NCBI GenBank assembly: GCA_030159075.1
Contig: BROG01000076.1
Span: 1,662,820 to 1,726,819, forward strand
Source: Atrina japonica
Taxonomy: Eukaryota > Mollusca > Bivalvia > Pterioida > Pinnidae
Length of the DNA: 64,000 bases
Direction of reading: 5' to 3'
Under the pieces are notes generated by a model, which saw nothing but the letters and a program-made list of their open reading frames with translations, was not told the DNA's origin and did not search any database. Position numbers and translations under genes: made by a program. This document shows positions 44,940 through 57,400 of this stretch, piece after piece (the first letter of the stretch is position 1; each line of letters begins with the position of its first letter).

Positions 44940-47440
44940 ATAACTTTAGGTCTCTAGACAGGAAAAGAGAAGAGAGAGAGATATTTAGATTTCCATTACG
45001 TACAAGACAAGACAAGAAATTCATAATTTTTGGATTTCACTCAACATCAGAATATGATTTTACACAAAATATTGTACTCTAATTTCATCCGATTGATAAA
45101 CCAAGATTTTGTCAAACTGTCATAGTTTAACCAGGAATTCTAAACTTGACATAAATTCCTTATTTTACATAATATCCCCTCAAATATCTATATATTTTGA
45201 AATTTTGATAATTACCCCGATTCTCTCTAAGCAAACAGAATGAAAATATAAAAAGTACAGATATCAAGGTGTTTTATAAACCCCTAAGAAGTCCAGAGGA
45301 CATTATACATATCTGACGAAAATTGGACAAACACGAATCTTTTGAAGTGCAGAGGTGGGATCACGTGACACGGAAGGGTAAGTTTAACACCATGCAAGTA
45401 GGCTAACCGACGCCAAAGTCCCATTGATCTAAAATCAAACCAGAGTTAGAGTTTAATTCAGTTTAAATGAATTTTATCGAGCTAAAGCAATATAAGCTGT
45501 TGTCGACGGCATTTTTTTTTCAAAATTAACAAACAATTCTTAACAAATCTAATACAATAATCATGTTTCAACTTTTGGATTTACCAGGTAAAACCCATGG
45601 TGCAGCTAAAATTTCACTGAACACGAAAATTACATAGGTAAAAAATTGAAATTCAAAATGGCTTGGTAATGCCATATTCTGTTTTTCCTCTTGATGGATA
45701 GTCAGTTACAAACGCTTGGCTTGCGTTTACCCGCGGCACTAACCAATTTAAAATCAAATTGATATTTGATATTGGTAAGAAATATGAATTTATATGAAAT
45801 ATTTTTGAAGGTGCAATTTTAATGATAGAATCTTATCTACCGACGCTTGTTATTGTCAATGTTAAAGTGTCCGCTGTAATCCAGTTTGTATTATTTTATA
45901 GCAGACACCCCCGTAAAAGCTAAAACAACAAAGTTGATTTTATCCAAAGCGATACACGGAATGACAGTCGTGCTGCTGTTGTTTACTGAACCACGTCTAG
46001 AAATAATAACAAGACATATTGCAAAACTTTGATAAAAGAATTTACATAATGTACGGCCTGAAAGGTTTGGTAAAATATTGGGGATATGATTAATTGTCCG
46101 TATCAGCGAATAGGAAATGAATGCATGCACTTTCGTCCAATTCCGTCTTCGAATCGCACGTGTTTCCTTGATACCCTCTTAACTTCGTAAAAAAATTACC
46201 GAAAGTAAATTACCGTCGACGACAGCTCAAAGCGGTTATAAACTACAAGGACACTAGTGAGTAAAGGGATTATGTCGAATAGTCATTCCTAATTTGGATT
46301 TTCCATGAGTTCATGGCAGATGTAAACAGCCAACACTCATCCATGGCACCTGATCCCACATCTGAATTTCCCAGAGCAGTTAGCAAACATTCAATTTGAT
46401 ATATTGTTGTCTGGACTTCCTTATGGTTAACACTTTGTTATCTATACTTTAATATTGTTAAACTACGGAAGATATGTATTAACGAATCAATGTAACAGTA
46501 AGTTTGGCGTGACATTTGTACACATAGGCCTACACGTTATTGCTGATTACGCAATTATAGATTAACGTTAGGCCTAGCCCGATTCCAACAATTGGACTTT
46601 GGAACTCTTCTGTTACGAAGGCGAACCCACGAACTTTTGGTTCAGAGGGGATAGCACGATGTTCTGGTGGACATAAGCTTTCGACAGATGCGCTGAAAAT
46701 GAGCTAAGAACGAGATTTTATACAAATTTACAACCGCATAAGGTTTGAAAAGTTGCCATTCAGCTGTACTGTAGAGAATATAAAATTTTAAAAAATGAGG
46801 TTCCTCTTCGCACAGATATTTTTTTTATCACCCAATCACTTTTAATGGAGCTTTTCGGTTTCAAAACAATTCGGCACAGCTTTTGAAATATTTGTGAAAT
46901 TGAATACATGTAGGCTATATACGTCCGAACCTGCATTAAGGCGCTCGGATCTGTATTAAGGCGCTCGATTCTAAGAACCAGTCAAATTTATCCTACAACC
47001 AATGTGACGTCCTTCAAATGGGGAACTATTTATTCATTCCATAAAATTAGACTTAGACGGCCAAGTCACGCGCCCTTTAAATCGATGAGGCCCCTACTGC
47101 TGCTCCAACTGTACGACATGTGTTCAACTTAATACCACTTAAAAATATAAATAATATATAATTACTTTTACACTTTTTCACACACATGAAATTATTTGAT
47201 TACTGAAATGTTAAAAATACTTGTGAAATTGAACACATGTACATATAGGCCTATGTACGTCCGACCCTGCACCAAGACTCGTCCGAGTCACTGGTTTACA
47301 TAATAATCCATTATTTTCAGGGGTTGATGAGATAAGATGGTTCCTTATTTGTGGACTATTTTATGAGCTGTTCCAATGGTATTAGTTTAAAGTTTAACAA
47401 AAAAAAAAAAATACATTGTATATCTCTGTAAAATATGTCT
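44940..47440. other. Intergenic, no gene recognised
   Basis: No convincing exon. A duplicated segment is present: 46896-46975 and 47208-47275 share TTGTGAAATTGAAYACATGT and ACGTCCGA phrases about 312 bp apart. A start-like ATG at 46313 sits in a dispersed repeat shared with 37.75 kb. Confidence 0.4.
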
Positions 47441-47451
47441 CTGCTGTAGCC

Positions 47452-47613
47452 TCTGTTATCAAGGCATTGCAACATTTGGCACTCTGCGTCAGCCATCGAC
47501 TCAAACTCCGGTACATAGAGGCAGCTCACCTAGAAACAGATATGTTGAAGGAAAATCCGTCAAAAATGAAATAAGGACACATTCTGACATTGAAATTGTG
47601 AACAATTTGGATG
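47452..47613 (+). other. Possible upstream exon of the TatD gene
   Basis: After a good acceptor (TGTCTCTGCTGTAG) a plus-strand frame stays open, reading YQGIATFGTLRQPSTQTPVH and onward through KSVKNEIRTHSD. This polar composition resembles the gene's disordered N-terminal region. No donor of suitable phase was found, and the opposite strand is also open here, so this is only a candidate. Confidence 0.25.
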
Positions 47614-48208
47614 TTTCATATTTTTTTTGAAAAAAAAAATTCTGGTTTTGAAAGTTTGCACAGCAAAGTAATAGATTTACAGAATCCCACAAAATAACAT
47701 CCAGAGAAAGGTATTTTTACATAGAAAAAATCAGTTTTCAAAGGAATCTGAATTATTTTGTTATGGTGTGATTTCATCTTTATTATGAACCAAAACAATA
47801 TTTTTTGTCTCCTGTTTGAGAAGAATGTCCATCATTACATGATTGGTCTAAAATAAACCCTCATACAATTGTGTTCTATATAGCTGAAATAATGCAATAG
47901 CCAGCCACTGGTACTAGTCAGTTACTTATTGGCCCTGACTAGTACAGTGAAAATATGTGAGAGAAGCCAGGCCATGAAAACAATAAAAAAAAGGCCTGCA
48001 TAACATTTGACAAATTTCAAGTTCTCTTAAACCATTAATCAATTTTCATCAAATTTGGGAATGAATATCTCCAGAGTAAAGATTACATAAATTGGTGAAT
48101 TCCATAGCTCCTTGAATTCTGGGGGTTAGGTAGATGGGTGGGTGTACAAATGACTAGAAAGGCCTTATTATCTCTGATTTTAAATCAAGGTTTTCTTTTT
48201 TATTGTAG

Positions 48209-48410
48209 AATTCATCTTAGCCATGGATTATGTGAATAATAATCCCCCAACCAATGATAAAGTTACAGATGCTCTAGGACCTCTCAACATATCGTCATCC
48301 AACTTTCCCGTAAATGCTGTAGGTGTGGGAAGTCACTTTGATGTGTCTCAGAAAGCCACAGGACAGGAGAAGGCACCTACACATAGTTGGTCTTCGTTTG
48401 TGTTTTAATA
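48209..48410 (+). CDS. TATDN2: TATDN2-like exon A (candidate first coding exon)
   Basis: Follows a TTTTTATTGTAG acceptor. The ATG at 48223 has a strong Kozak context (TTAGCCATGG). The frame runs 60 codons, starting MDYVNNNPPT, to a TAA at 48406. The donor is unclear: phase-0 GTAGGT near 48320 would pair with an alternative exon B acceptor (exon from 49107), whereas the 49084 acceptor needs a phase-1 donor. Confidence 0.5.
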
Positions 48411-51400
48411 GAGTTTAAGGGGGGCTGGGTGGGCTAACAATTGATATAAGTACAATTAATAATGCATGTTAGGGATCAACATTAATCATTGCCTAACTGA
48501 CCTAGGAAAGACAACTTTGTCTGGGGTGGGTAAAATATGTTGTCACAAATAAATTGGTGCTTAGCAGAGATCCCTGGGGGTAATTCTGGGCCTTACCTTT
48601 CAGAAGTGGTCAAGTTCTTGATAACTATTGAGATTGCTCCCCCTTAACCATTTTCTGTAGAATCATAAAATTTTGTGGACTTAAATTTTTTTTGTTTTAA
48701 AAATGAAATAAATTTGTTGACATTATATTTCATTGATATGATTAACATGTTTGTAAAAGAAACTATAACTAAAAGGTGTACTTTATGTAAAATTTCTTTG
48801 TGGTTTTAATTTTTGTGATAAATGAAAGCAACAAAATTAAAACTACATTTTCTTGTTAGTTTATCAGAGCCAAATTCTCAAGTGAGCTATTCTGATCGTT
48901 AGTAGGCCATTATTTTCGGCTTTGCTCAGGTGAGCATTTTGAACCCTGAACTTTTTGTTCTGATGATCTTGGGGAAGAAAATGGTTTTTAGAGGAATAGA
49001 ATGTATTGCTTACACAGAAAAACGCTGTGCAAATTATTTTTTATTTAGTTGACAAAATATTCATTTATATTTTTTCATTTAAGGTACAACTTCATCTCAT
49101 ACACAGCCAGGAGTTTTACCATGGCATGACTCTGTTGTACAGAATGTAGCCACATTCAAGATGCCACATTTAGGTAACCCTGGTGATAGTTATTACCCTA
49201 GGTGTGGTGTTCTCTTTGAACACCACAATCAGCTTGATGGTCCCAATTCATCTAACTCACAGATGGAAAAAGTACAAAAATGTGCTCAAAATGCTGAGAT
49301 GTCAAAGTCCACTAACCAACCTGGTTTTCAAGAAATTACACAGACAAGGCACAATTGGTCACATGAACACGAGTCCGACGTCACTAACTTGTCAGGAAAT
49401 CCATGGTTGAGTAAACCATCAATAGGGACAACGGAGACGTGCTTTAACATTTATGAATCTAAAAATGAGTCTGGACAGGCGAAAGATTGTTCAGTTAGGG
49501 CTTGGCCAGCTTGCAGTACCAATAACACGAATATATCCAATTGGACTGCTCGCAAACATGAACAAAATTCCAATAATGATGAAAATACTTGTAGCTCGAG
49601 CAAACGGTCGCGAATACCAAGGTTACCAAGAGTTTTGACTAACAATAAATGTGATGTGGTATGTTCCATTCGTTCAGGTGCCCAGATTCCAAAGAACACA
49701 CACATTGAGTCAAAATATGAAAATAGTTCTAGTTTATTTGCTCAGAGATGTGAAACAGTCACCAATCAAACAGCAGGATGTAAGTTTGCAGAGACATCTG
49801 GTGGTCAACAGGGAACTATGGAAAGGATCCAGACAATGAAAGATGATACAAGTAAAACATGTTCAGCTAGCCAGCCAGTGTACAGCCAGCCCAGGCATCA
49901 CCATAGAACAGCTAGTACCTCACCTATCAGACTTGTGATGAAGTGCCCAACAGTGTCAAGGTATAATTGTAGCACTAGTATGTATGTGAAAGTATTTGAT
50001 TTTCAGATTAGGCAGCAATTTTTCAAATCAACCAGGCACAGTCTGTCAAAGCAGTCATCTTATTCCCAAAGAAAATGTCTTCACGGCATTGAAACTTGTA
50101 TAAAGTGACCTCCTTAGACTCTAAAGTGTTAAGTTAGAGACACAAGTTAGAGACACTAAGTTAGAGACACAAGAAATCCGTTTTTTTAATGGGAGGTGTT
50201 CTTTATATAAAGGCTGATTTGTGCACAAGTGGTACTATTGGGGACAGCAAAAACTTTGTTTGTGACCAGGTGGTCTTTATACACAGGTGGTTGCTAAAGT
50301 AGGATTTTCTGTCTATTCAGTGGGAAGGGGGGGACTGTAAATGTGACTGCTGTCTAAGCCGTTTAGATGTAACTTATTTAATACTGCTATATTGTGTTTC
50401 CAGGTCACTGGATTCAAATGCTTGTGACAATCTTCAGCCAACATTCCTGGTCCATCATTGTCCATGAACTTTATAAGTCAATGACTTCTCAAAACAGAAG
50501 TACGTAGGAATTATTATTGGGAGGGGGGACAGAACTTGATTTTTGAAAGGATAAAAAAGGCCTGACTCCCATGGCCATGGGGTGCAAAAATTGTTTGCAT
50601 GTGTAACAAAGACAAATACTGCCTCTGCTTGGATTTGAACCTAGGACTCCTGGTTTACCAGTCTGATTGAGCTGGGAAACCCCACTAGCTCAAGCTAGTA
50701 GGAACACCATATAACGATCCCTGCCACATTATCCCCCTCCATTGAGAGAGTCGTCCGAACTCCATTTATAGGTAGCTATCACCTAGGGGGCGGTTCAAGG
50801 ATAGTCACTTTCACACTACCAGGAAGACCTAGGTCCCAACGTGGGCGCAATTTGTAATAAAGACAAATACTGCCTCTACTTGGATTCAAACTTTGGACCC
50901 CTGATTTACCAGTCTGGTGCTTTACCGATCGAGCTAAAAAGGAAACCCCACTAGCTCAAGCTAGTAGGAACACATTAACCCTGCCACACATGTATTCAGA
51001 TAACAATCAATGCCCTTTGGAAATCTTGTTGTCTTGTACATATATACATACACATGAGTGTTACAGCATAAGAAAGACTCATATTTTAAAACTGTAAATT
51101 CTTCTTTGTTTTGTTATTGCTTTGTTCCAGATTTCCAGGTTTCCAGGCAAACAGTCCAGGATCATGCTTTGTACCACCAGCAGTATCTCCGATTTCCATA
51201 CAGAACTCAGAGGTTAATTCACCAGCGCAGATAAAACAACGTAAGGGCATCAGTTTACACCGAAACTTAGCTTTATTACTTCATTATAATTTGTAGGTTT
51301 ATTATTTAGCTTAGATTCCATATTGGTCCAGTTATTAGGCTGAGGGCAAGGATTTCTATATAAGGAGGGGCCAGGGTCTCTATATAGGGAAGGGCTAGGA

Positions 51401-54400
51401 TCTCTGTATATTTGGGAAGGGCCAGGGTCTCTGTAAATAGGGGAGGGGACAGGATATCTGTGTATAGGGAGGGGCCAGGATCTCTATATATAGGGAGGTG
51501 CCAGGATCTCTGTAAATAGGGGAAGGACCAAAATCTCTGTATATAGGGGAAGGTCCAGGATCTTTGTATAAAGGGAGGGGCCAGGATCTCTGTATTTTGG
51601 GAAAGGGTCAGGATCTCTGTATATAGGGGAGGGGACAGGATATCTGTATATAGGGGAGGGGACAGAATCTCTGTATATTAGGGAAGGGTCAGGATCTCTG
51701 TATATAAGAAGGTCCGAGATCTCTGTATATTTGCGAAGGGTCAGGATCTCTGTATATAGGGGAGGGGCCAGGATCTCTGTATATAGGGGAAGGGCAAAGA
51801 TCTCTATATAGGATCAGGATCTCTGTATTTTGGGAAAGGGTCAGGATCTCTGTATATAGGGGAGGGGCCAAGATCTCTGTATATAGGGGAAGGGCAAAGA
51901 TCTCTGTATATATGGAGGGGTCAGGATCTCTGTATATAAGAAGGTCCGAGATCTCTGTATATTTGGGAAGGGTCAGGATCTCTGTATATAGGGGAGGGGC
52001 CAAGATCTCTGTATATAGGGGAAGGGCAAAGATCTCTGTATATAGGGAGGGGTCAGGATCTCTGTATATAGGGGAGGGGACAAGATATCTGTATATAGGT
52101 AAGGGCCATGATTCCTATGTTCAGGGTGAGAAAACAGATGACTTAGAAACCTCCTTATGACCGCTTGTTCTGTCAATCAAAACACCTTATCTGATATGTA
52201 TGTCTGTTGCAGAAATCAAATTATATCAGTTTTTGTCATTATTGTTACGTTTAAGTACCCGTAAACATAAACAAATTTGTTAACAATAAAAACCTGTTTT
52301 GTGGATTTGGACTATTTGTCAAATGTAAATTATCCATTTTTTCCATCATTACAGAAGGATCATCTGGTTTGACTCCCAAGATCTCCAGCTTTTGTATGCA
52401 GGCATCTCCAGACTATGTCCAACAGGGTAGAGACAAAATCATGGAAGAAATGAAAAGAAAAGTTATTCTCAAGACAGAAGTCAAAACCAAACTAGTTGAT
52501 TACGGACTCAGTGAGACCGAAGATTCTGAAGAAGACAAAATGACATCTCGAAATAACAACAAAAAACAAAATGATAATGAGAACTGGATAAATAGAAAAA
52601 AACGAAATGTAGAGAAAAGGAAGAATACAGTAAATCTAGAAAAAGTGCCCAGCACTAAGAAGCGATGCTCGAACATGACAGGTGTTGGTGACTACATCTG
52701 GCCTAATTTTATTGGCCCAGTTGATACAAGATGCGTTGTTACCAGTTCAGCCAAAAAAAATCTTGAAGTTTCTTTAAATGACAACAACTATTTACAAGAA
52801 CTTGAAAATAGAATTAAGGAGATGAAAAGAAGAAAAGTTGAAGATTTACAGAGATTAAAATCAGTAGAAGGACAAAGTGTTACTGATGAAAGCAAGAAAA
52901 CACTGCTAGCGGATAAATGGAATAATAATGAAGTACTTCAGTATCACAGTGTAAATACAACCAAGTGCCAACATGTCGAAGAACTAGTCGTTAATCCAAA
53001 GAGCCAGGAAAATACCTCTTACATCAAGAATGAACAACTTTCCAATAAAGCAAGTCCATTTTGGGCAACTTGTAAATCTTACAACAGTTCTCCATTATTG
53101 GGTTATGTGCAGTCACCTCCAAAGCCGACCAGTGTGCACTCCACATGGTACAGCCCTCAAAATTATACTGGATATGGTTATACACCATCCTCGAGTCCGT
53201 CTTTGCAGTCAGATTCCAGCTTTTCTTCGGATTCTGAGGCAGTACGAAATGAATCATGCAGCACACCCACTACAGTGGAACCACAACCACCTGCCACCTC
53301 TCATTTACCACCAAGGTTGCGGTTTTTAAAGAATTCTATGTTGGTGAACAGAAACAATATTGGTTCGCCAGCAAGACAGAGTAACTGGAAGTCGGAATTT
53401 AAAGAGAAATGCAACAACTACAAAATGAAGTATATTGACTCACACTGCCACCTGGACTTTCTGATTAATCGGCAAAGTTTTAAAGGAACTTGGAGTAAAT
53501 ATATGCTTCTACATCATGAGACCTTTCCTGATAATTATGAAGGCTGTATTGCTGTTTTCTGCTCCCCAGGAAGTTTCAGGCTGGGAGGTAAGTTAATACA
53601 GTGAAACCTGCATAGAGAGACCACCCTTTCCACCACTGAAATGTGGTCTCTCAAGGCAGGTGCTCTCTGAAAAGAGGCTTTACTTCAGAGATATTCAACT
53701 GAGTTGTTTTCAAAATGTCGTCTCAAAAGATAGGTGGTCTTTCATGACAATGGTCTTTCATGGCAGGTTCTACTGTAGGTACCAGATGGGTTAATTTTTA
53801 CCCATTCAGATTTCAGGGGATATGATACATTAGGTTATGGATAAATGTGACCACCTGTCTATCCACACGAGCCTTAAATTTGTCATTTCCTTACCATAGA
53901 CTCTGGTACATATAGACATACTTGCACTAAAGGCCACCTCTGTATAAAGGGCACCTGTCTTAAAAGGCTATTCAGACTATAACATTTATTAACTTTTTAG
54001 TAATGAATAAAACCTCTTTAAAAAGGCTACCTGTCTATAAACCTACTTTTGCCTGTTCCCATGAGTGGCCTTTATAGACAAGTTTGACTGTATTTAGTAC
54101 AGATACACATCTTAGGTAGATACAAAAAATAAATGGTATGACCCTTGTTTCCAGAGTTAATTCCCTTTGATATATGCTAATTGTGTGATGGGAAATGGGG
54201 CCTCTGTGGCCAAGTGGTTAGAGCATTGTTCTTTGAATCATGAAGTCCCTCACTTCAGGTCAGGGCATGTTCGAGCTTTGCTGGAACCTAAGCTGATCTT
54301 TCTGAGAAAGTTTGCCAGTTTACTTGTGGAAGACCAGTGGTCTCTCTCCTCCACCATAAAAAACTGGCCTCCACAATATAACTGAAAAATTGTTGAGTGC

Positions 54401-57400
54401 GATACAAAAACTCTTCAAAATCAATTGTGATGGGACATATTTTAGTATTGGAATTGTGTGTTGACCAAACTCAGTAACAGACTGCAATTCTTGGAATGCC
54501 TAAAAAAAATTGGTTGACAACTGGAACACATATGGTTCTATCTTGGTTTGCATCATGTATAGTCATGCTTAGACTGTTACAAGTATGCCCTGGTAGGGAT
54601 TTGAACCCAGAACTGTCATGTTTAAACTGTTTCAAGTATGTCCTAGAAGGGATTTGAACCCAGAACTGTCATGTTTAAACTGTTTCAAGTATGTCCTAGA
54701 AGGGTTTGAACCCAGAACTGTCATGTTTAAACTGTTTCAAGTATGCCCAGTAAGGATTTGAACCCAAAACTGTCATTCTTAAACTGTCTCAAGTATGCCC
54801 AGTAAGGATTTGAACCCAGAACTGTCATTCTTAAACTGTCTCAAGTATGCCCTGGTAGGGATTTGAACCCAGAACTGTCATTCTTAAACTGTCTCAAGCA
54901 TGCCTTGGTAGGGATTTGAACCCAGAAGGCAGAACTGTCATGCTTAAACTGTCTCAAGCATGCCTTGGTAGGGATTTGAACCCAGAAGGCAGAACTGTCA
55001 TGCTTAAACTGTCTCAAGTATGCCCTGGTAGGGATTCGAACCCAGAACTTCACATACAAGATGAACACACTACACTACTCCACTGCATTTGGTGTGAAGT
55101 TTACTTTTGCACACTGTTGCTATCATTTTTATCAAAGGTCATTCTTAACTTATTCACCCATAAAGATACATTTGAAATGGTCTAAGAAATTTATTTATTG
55201 AAGAATCCGTTGTTTTTCAGGGTTGATGACTTAAACTACATTCTACTTAAAAAAATCTTTTTTTTTCAAATTTGGTTAGTAGCATCCAGATAGTAATAAC
55301 AGCAGAACAGGTAAGTTGTGAGGCTCTAGCAGTTTCAGGGGGTCTGTGGAGATGCGTGGGGATCTATATTACTGTTAAGGTCCTTCTGGACTCTTGCAGA
55401 GGGATCTGGTCTGATGTCACCAAGTTTACTCAATACTTAAGCTCAGCATTTATTAGGTCATCTGAGACAAAATCTCGGGTGACCTATTCTAGTCGCCTTT
55501 TGTCCATAATCGTCCGTTGTGCATCTGTAAACAATTTACATTTTCAATTTCTGCTCAGAAACCTCTGATCCAATTTCAGTGAAATTTTACAGAAATCTAC
55601 CATGGTTGAATATGCACCAAAATTGAGAATTTTATGGTCCCCATTCCCCAGGGGCTCTGAGAGGTGGTGCTAAAAGTCAAGTGGTCAAATTGGCTTAAAT
55701 TCTAAAAATCCTCTTATTCAGACCCAGGTGTGCTGGATTCCAATACTCTTTATACATAAAAGGGTCTTGAGGTGCTTTATCAAAATTGTAAATTTCATGA
55801 CTCCAGGCCCCAAGTTTGCCCCTGGGGAGGGGCAAAGTTTATAATAGTTTATATGGGGAAATAACACTTCTGAGTATATTTTGTTCATGCTCTACTGGAA
55901 ATCATTCTAACTTGATTGACATTATAACCTTGTGATGACAGTTTGATACTATGACATTTTCTGCCCCTAGGGTGGGACTAAATTTACTATATTGTAAAAT
56001 GTAGAAAATCTTCCCTTCTTCAGTGCACTGTAAAAGAAAGACTGAATGCCTGTTTAGACAGAGAAAGAAGCAATCTTCCATGAAACTTCAGGGTATTGTA
56101 GGCCTAGTTGTGCAAGACGTTTTCAGTTTGGGGATAAAGGGGGCAGGGGTCAAGGTATATTTTTAGGGGCTCAAATGGAATGGGGTTTACTATAGAAACA
56201 TGGGGAAAATAAACATTACATTTTTACTTGCATTTTATCTGGTAAAAATCATTACACTGTACTTCAAACCAAATATTTTCTCAGATGGCATGATGTAAGG
56301 GGCTCATTGCCATATAAGGCTTCATCCCCAGAGTCATTCCCTGCCCCTCATATTTCAGAAATCTTCCATTATCTCAAAAGCAGCTGAGATTCCCACCCCT
56401 AAACCATATATTTTCTGATTCCTCATGGCAAGACTATTTCTACTGGAAAATTTAGGAGATCCCCGAGGTAATTAAAAACGTCCCCCAAATAATTTGGATC
56501 CCCACCCCTAAACCATATATTTTCTCATTACCCATGACAAGACAAGTTGTGTGGTGGTATTTGGGGGGTCCCCGGGGTCATCCCCGACCCCTTATTTCAG
56601 AAATCTTCAATCATCTCAAAACCTGTTGAGGTCCCCACATCGAAACCATATATTTTCTTATTCCTCATTGCCAGACAAGTTGTATGACTGTATTTTGGGG
56701 ATCACTAGGGTCATTCCCTGACCCTAATTTCAGAAATCTTCAATCATCTGAAAAATATATATGAATGCAAGTATTCTTTCCCTAGGATAGGGCCAAAATG
56801 GTCATATTGTGAAAATATACATAATTGTAGAAAATCTGCTTCACATTTTAACATCATGGAGAAAGACTGAATGCATGATTAGAAAGAGGAAAAAGCTTTA
56901 CCATAATTGTGAAATTGTGAATTGCATTCAACAAATGATGTTTAAGAAACCAAATACAAAATCACATCTCACTATGATATGATTAAACTTAATATCCTAT
57001 AAAAGGATTGAAACTTGTTAGTATTGTATGATAGTTAAATCAATATATCCATCATCTATTATAAAGTATAAAGAACACATAGTTGACACAATGATTTCTA
57101 AAGACCACAAAAGTGCATACTCAGGTGACTTTTAAGGCCCATGGGTCTTTTGTTACTTTGACTATATATTTGAACTATAGTTATTTATAAATTTTCTGGA
57201 TGTGCACTACCGATAAAGGGGCATTAGCTGTGTTTGCCAAAAAAATTATTTTCATTTTTTGTACTTTTACTACTTGTAATTGATGTTCCAAAACAATTTA
57301 ATTAAAAGAGCTAAACAGAGCAATAAAAAATCTTATATTCCTCTATATTTTGTGAAAATAAAGTCAGGTCCAAAGTGGAATTTAAGAATTTTTATGTCTG

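Noticed and set aside
46313..46400. Start-like ATG frame, possible TatD first exon
   Set aside because: The segment is a dispersed repeat shared with 37.75 kb, and the frame closes without a good donor.
49961..50108. C-terminal extension of the exon B open frame
   Set aside because: The GTATAA donor at 49961 joins in phase to exons C and D, and the extension runs into a MITE.
51689..52176. Tyr-rich repetitive frames on both strands
   Set aside because: They are the 27-bp tandem array read through, open because the unit lacks stops in those frames.
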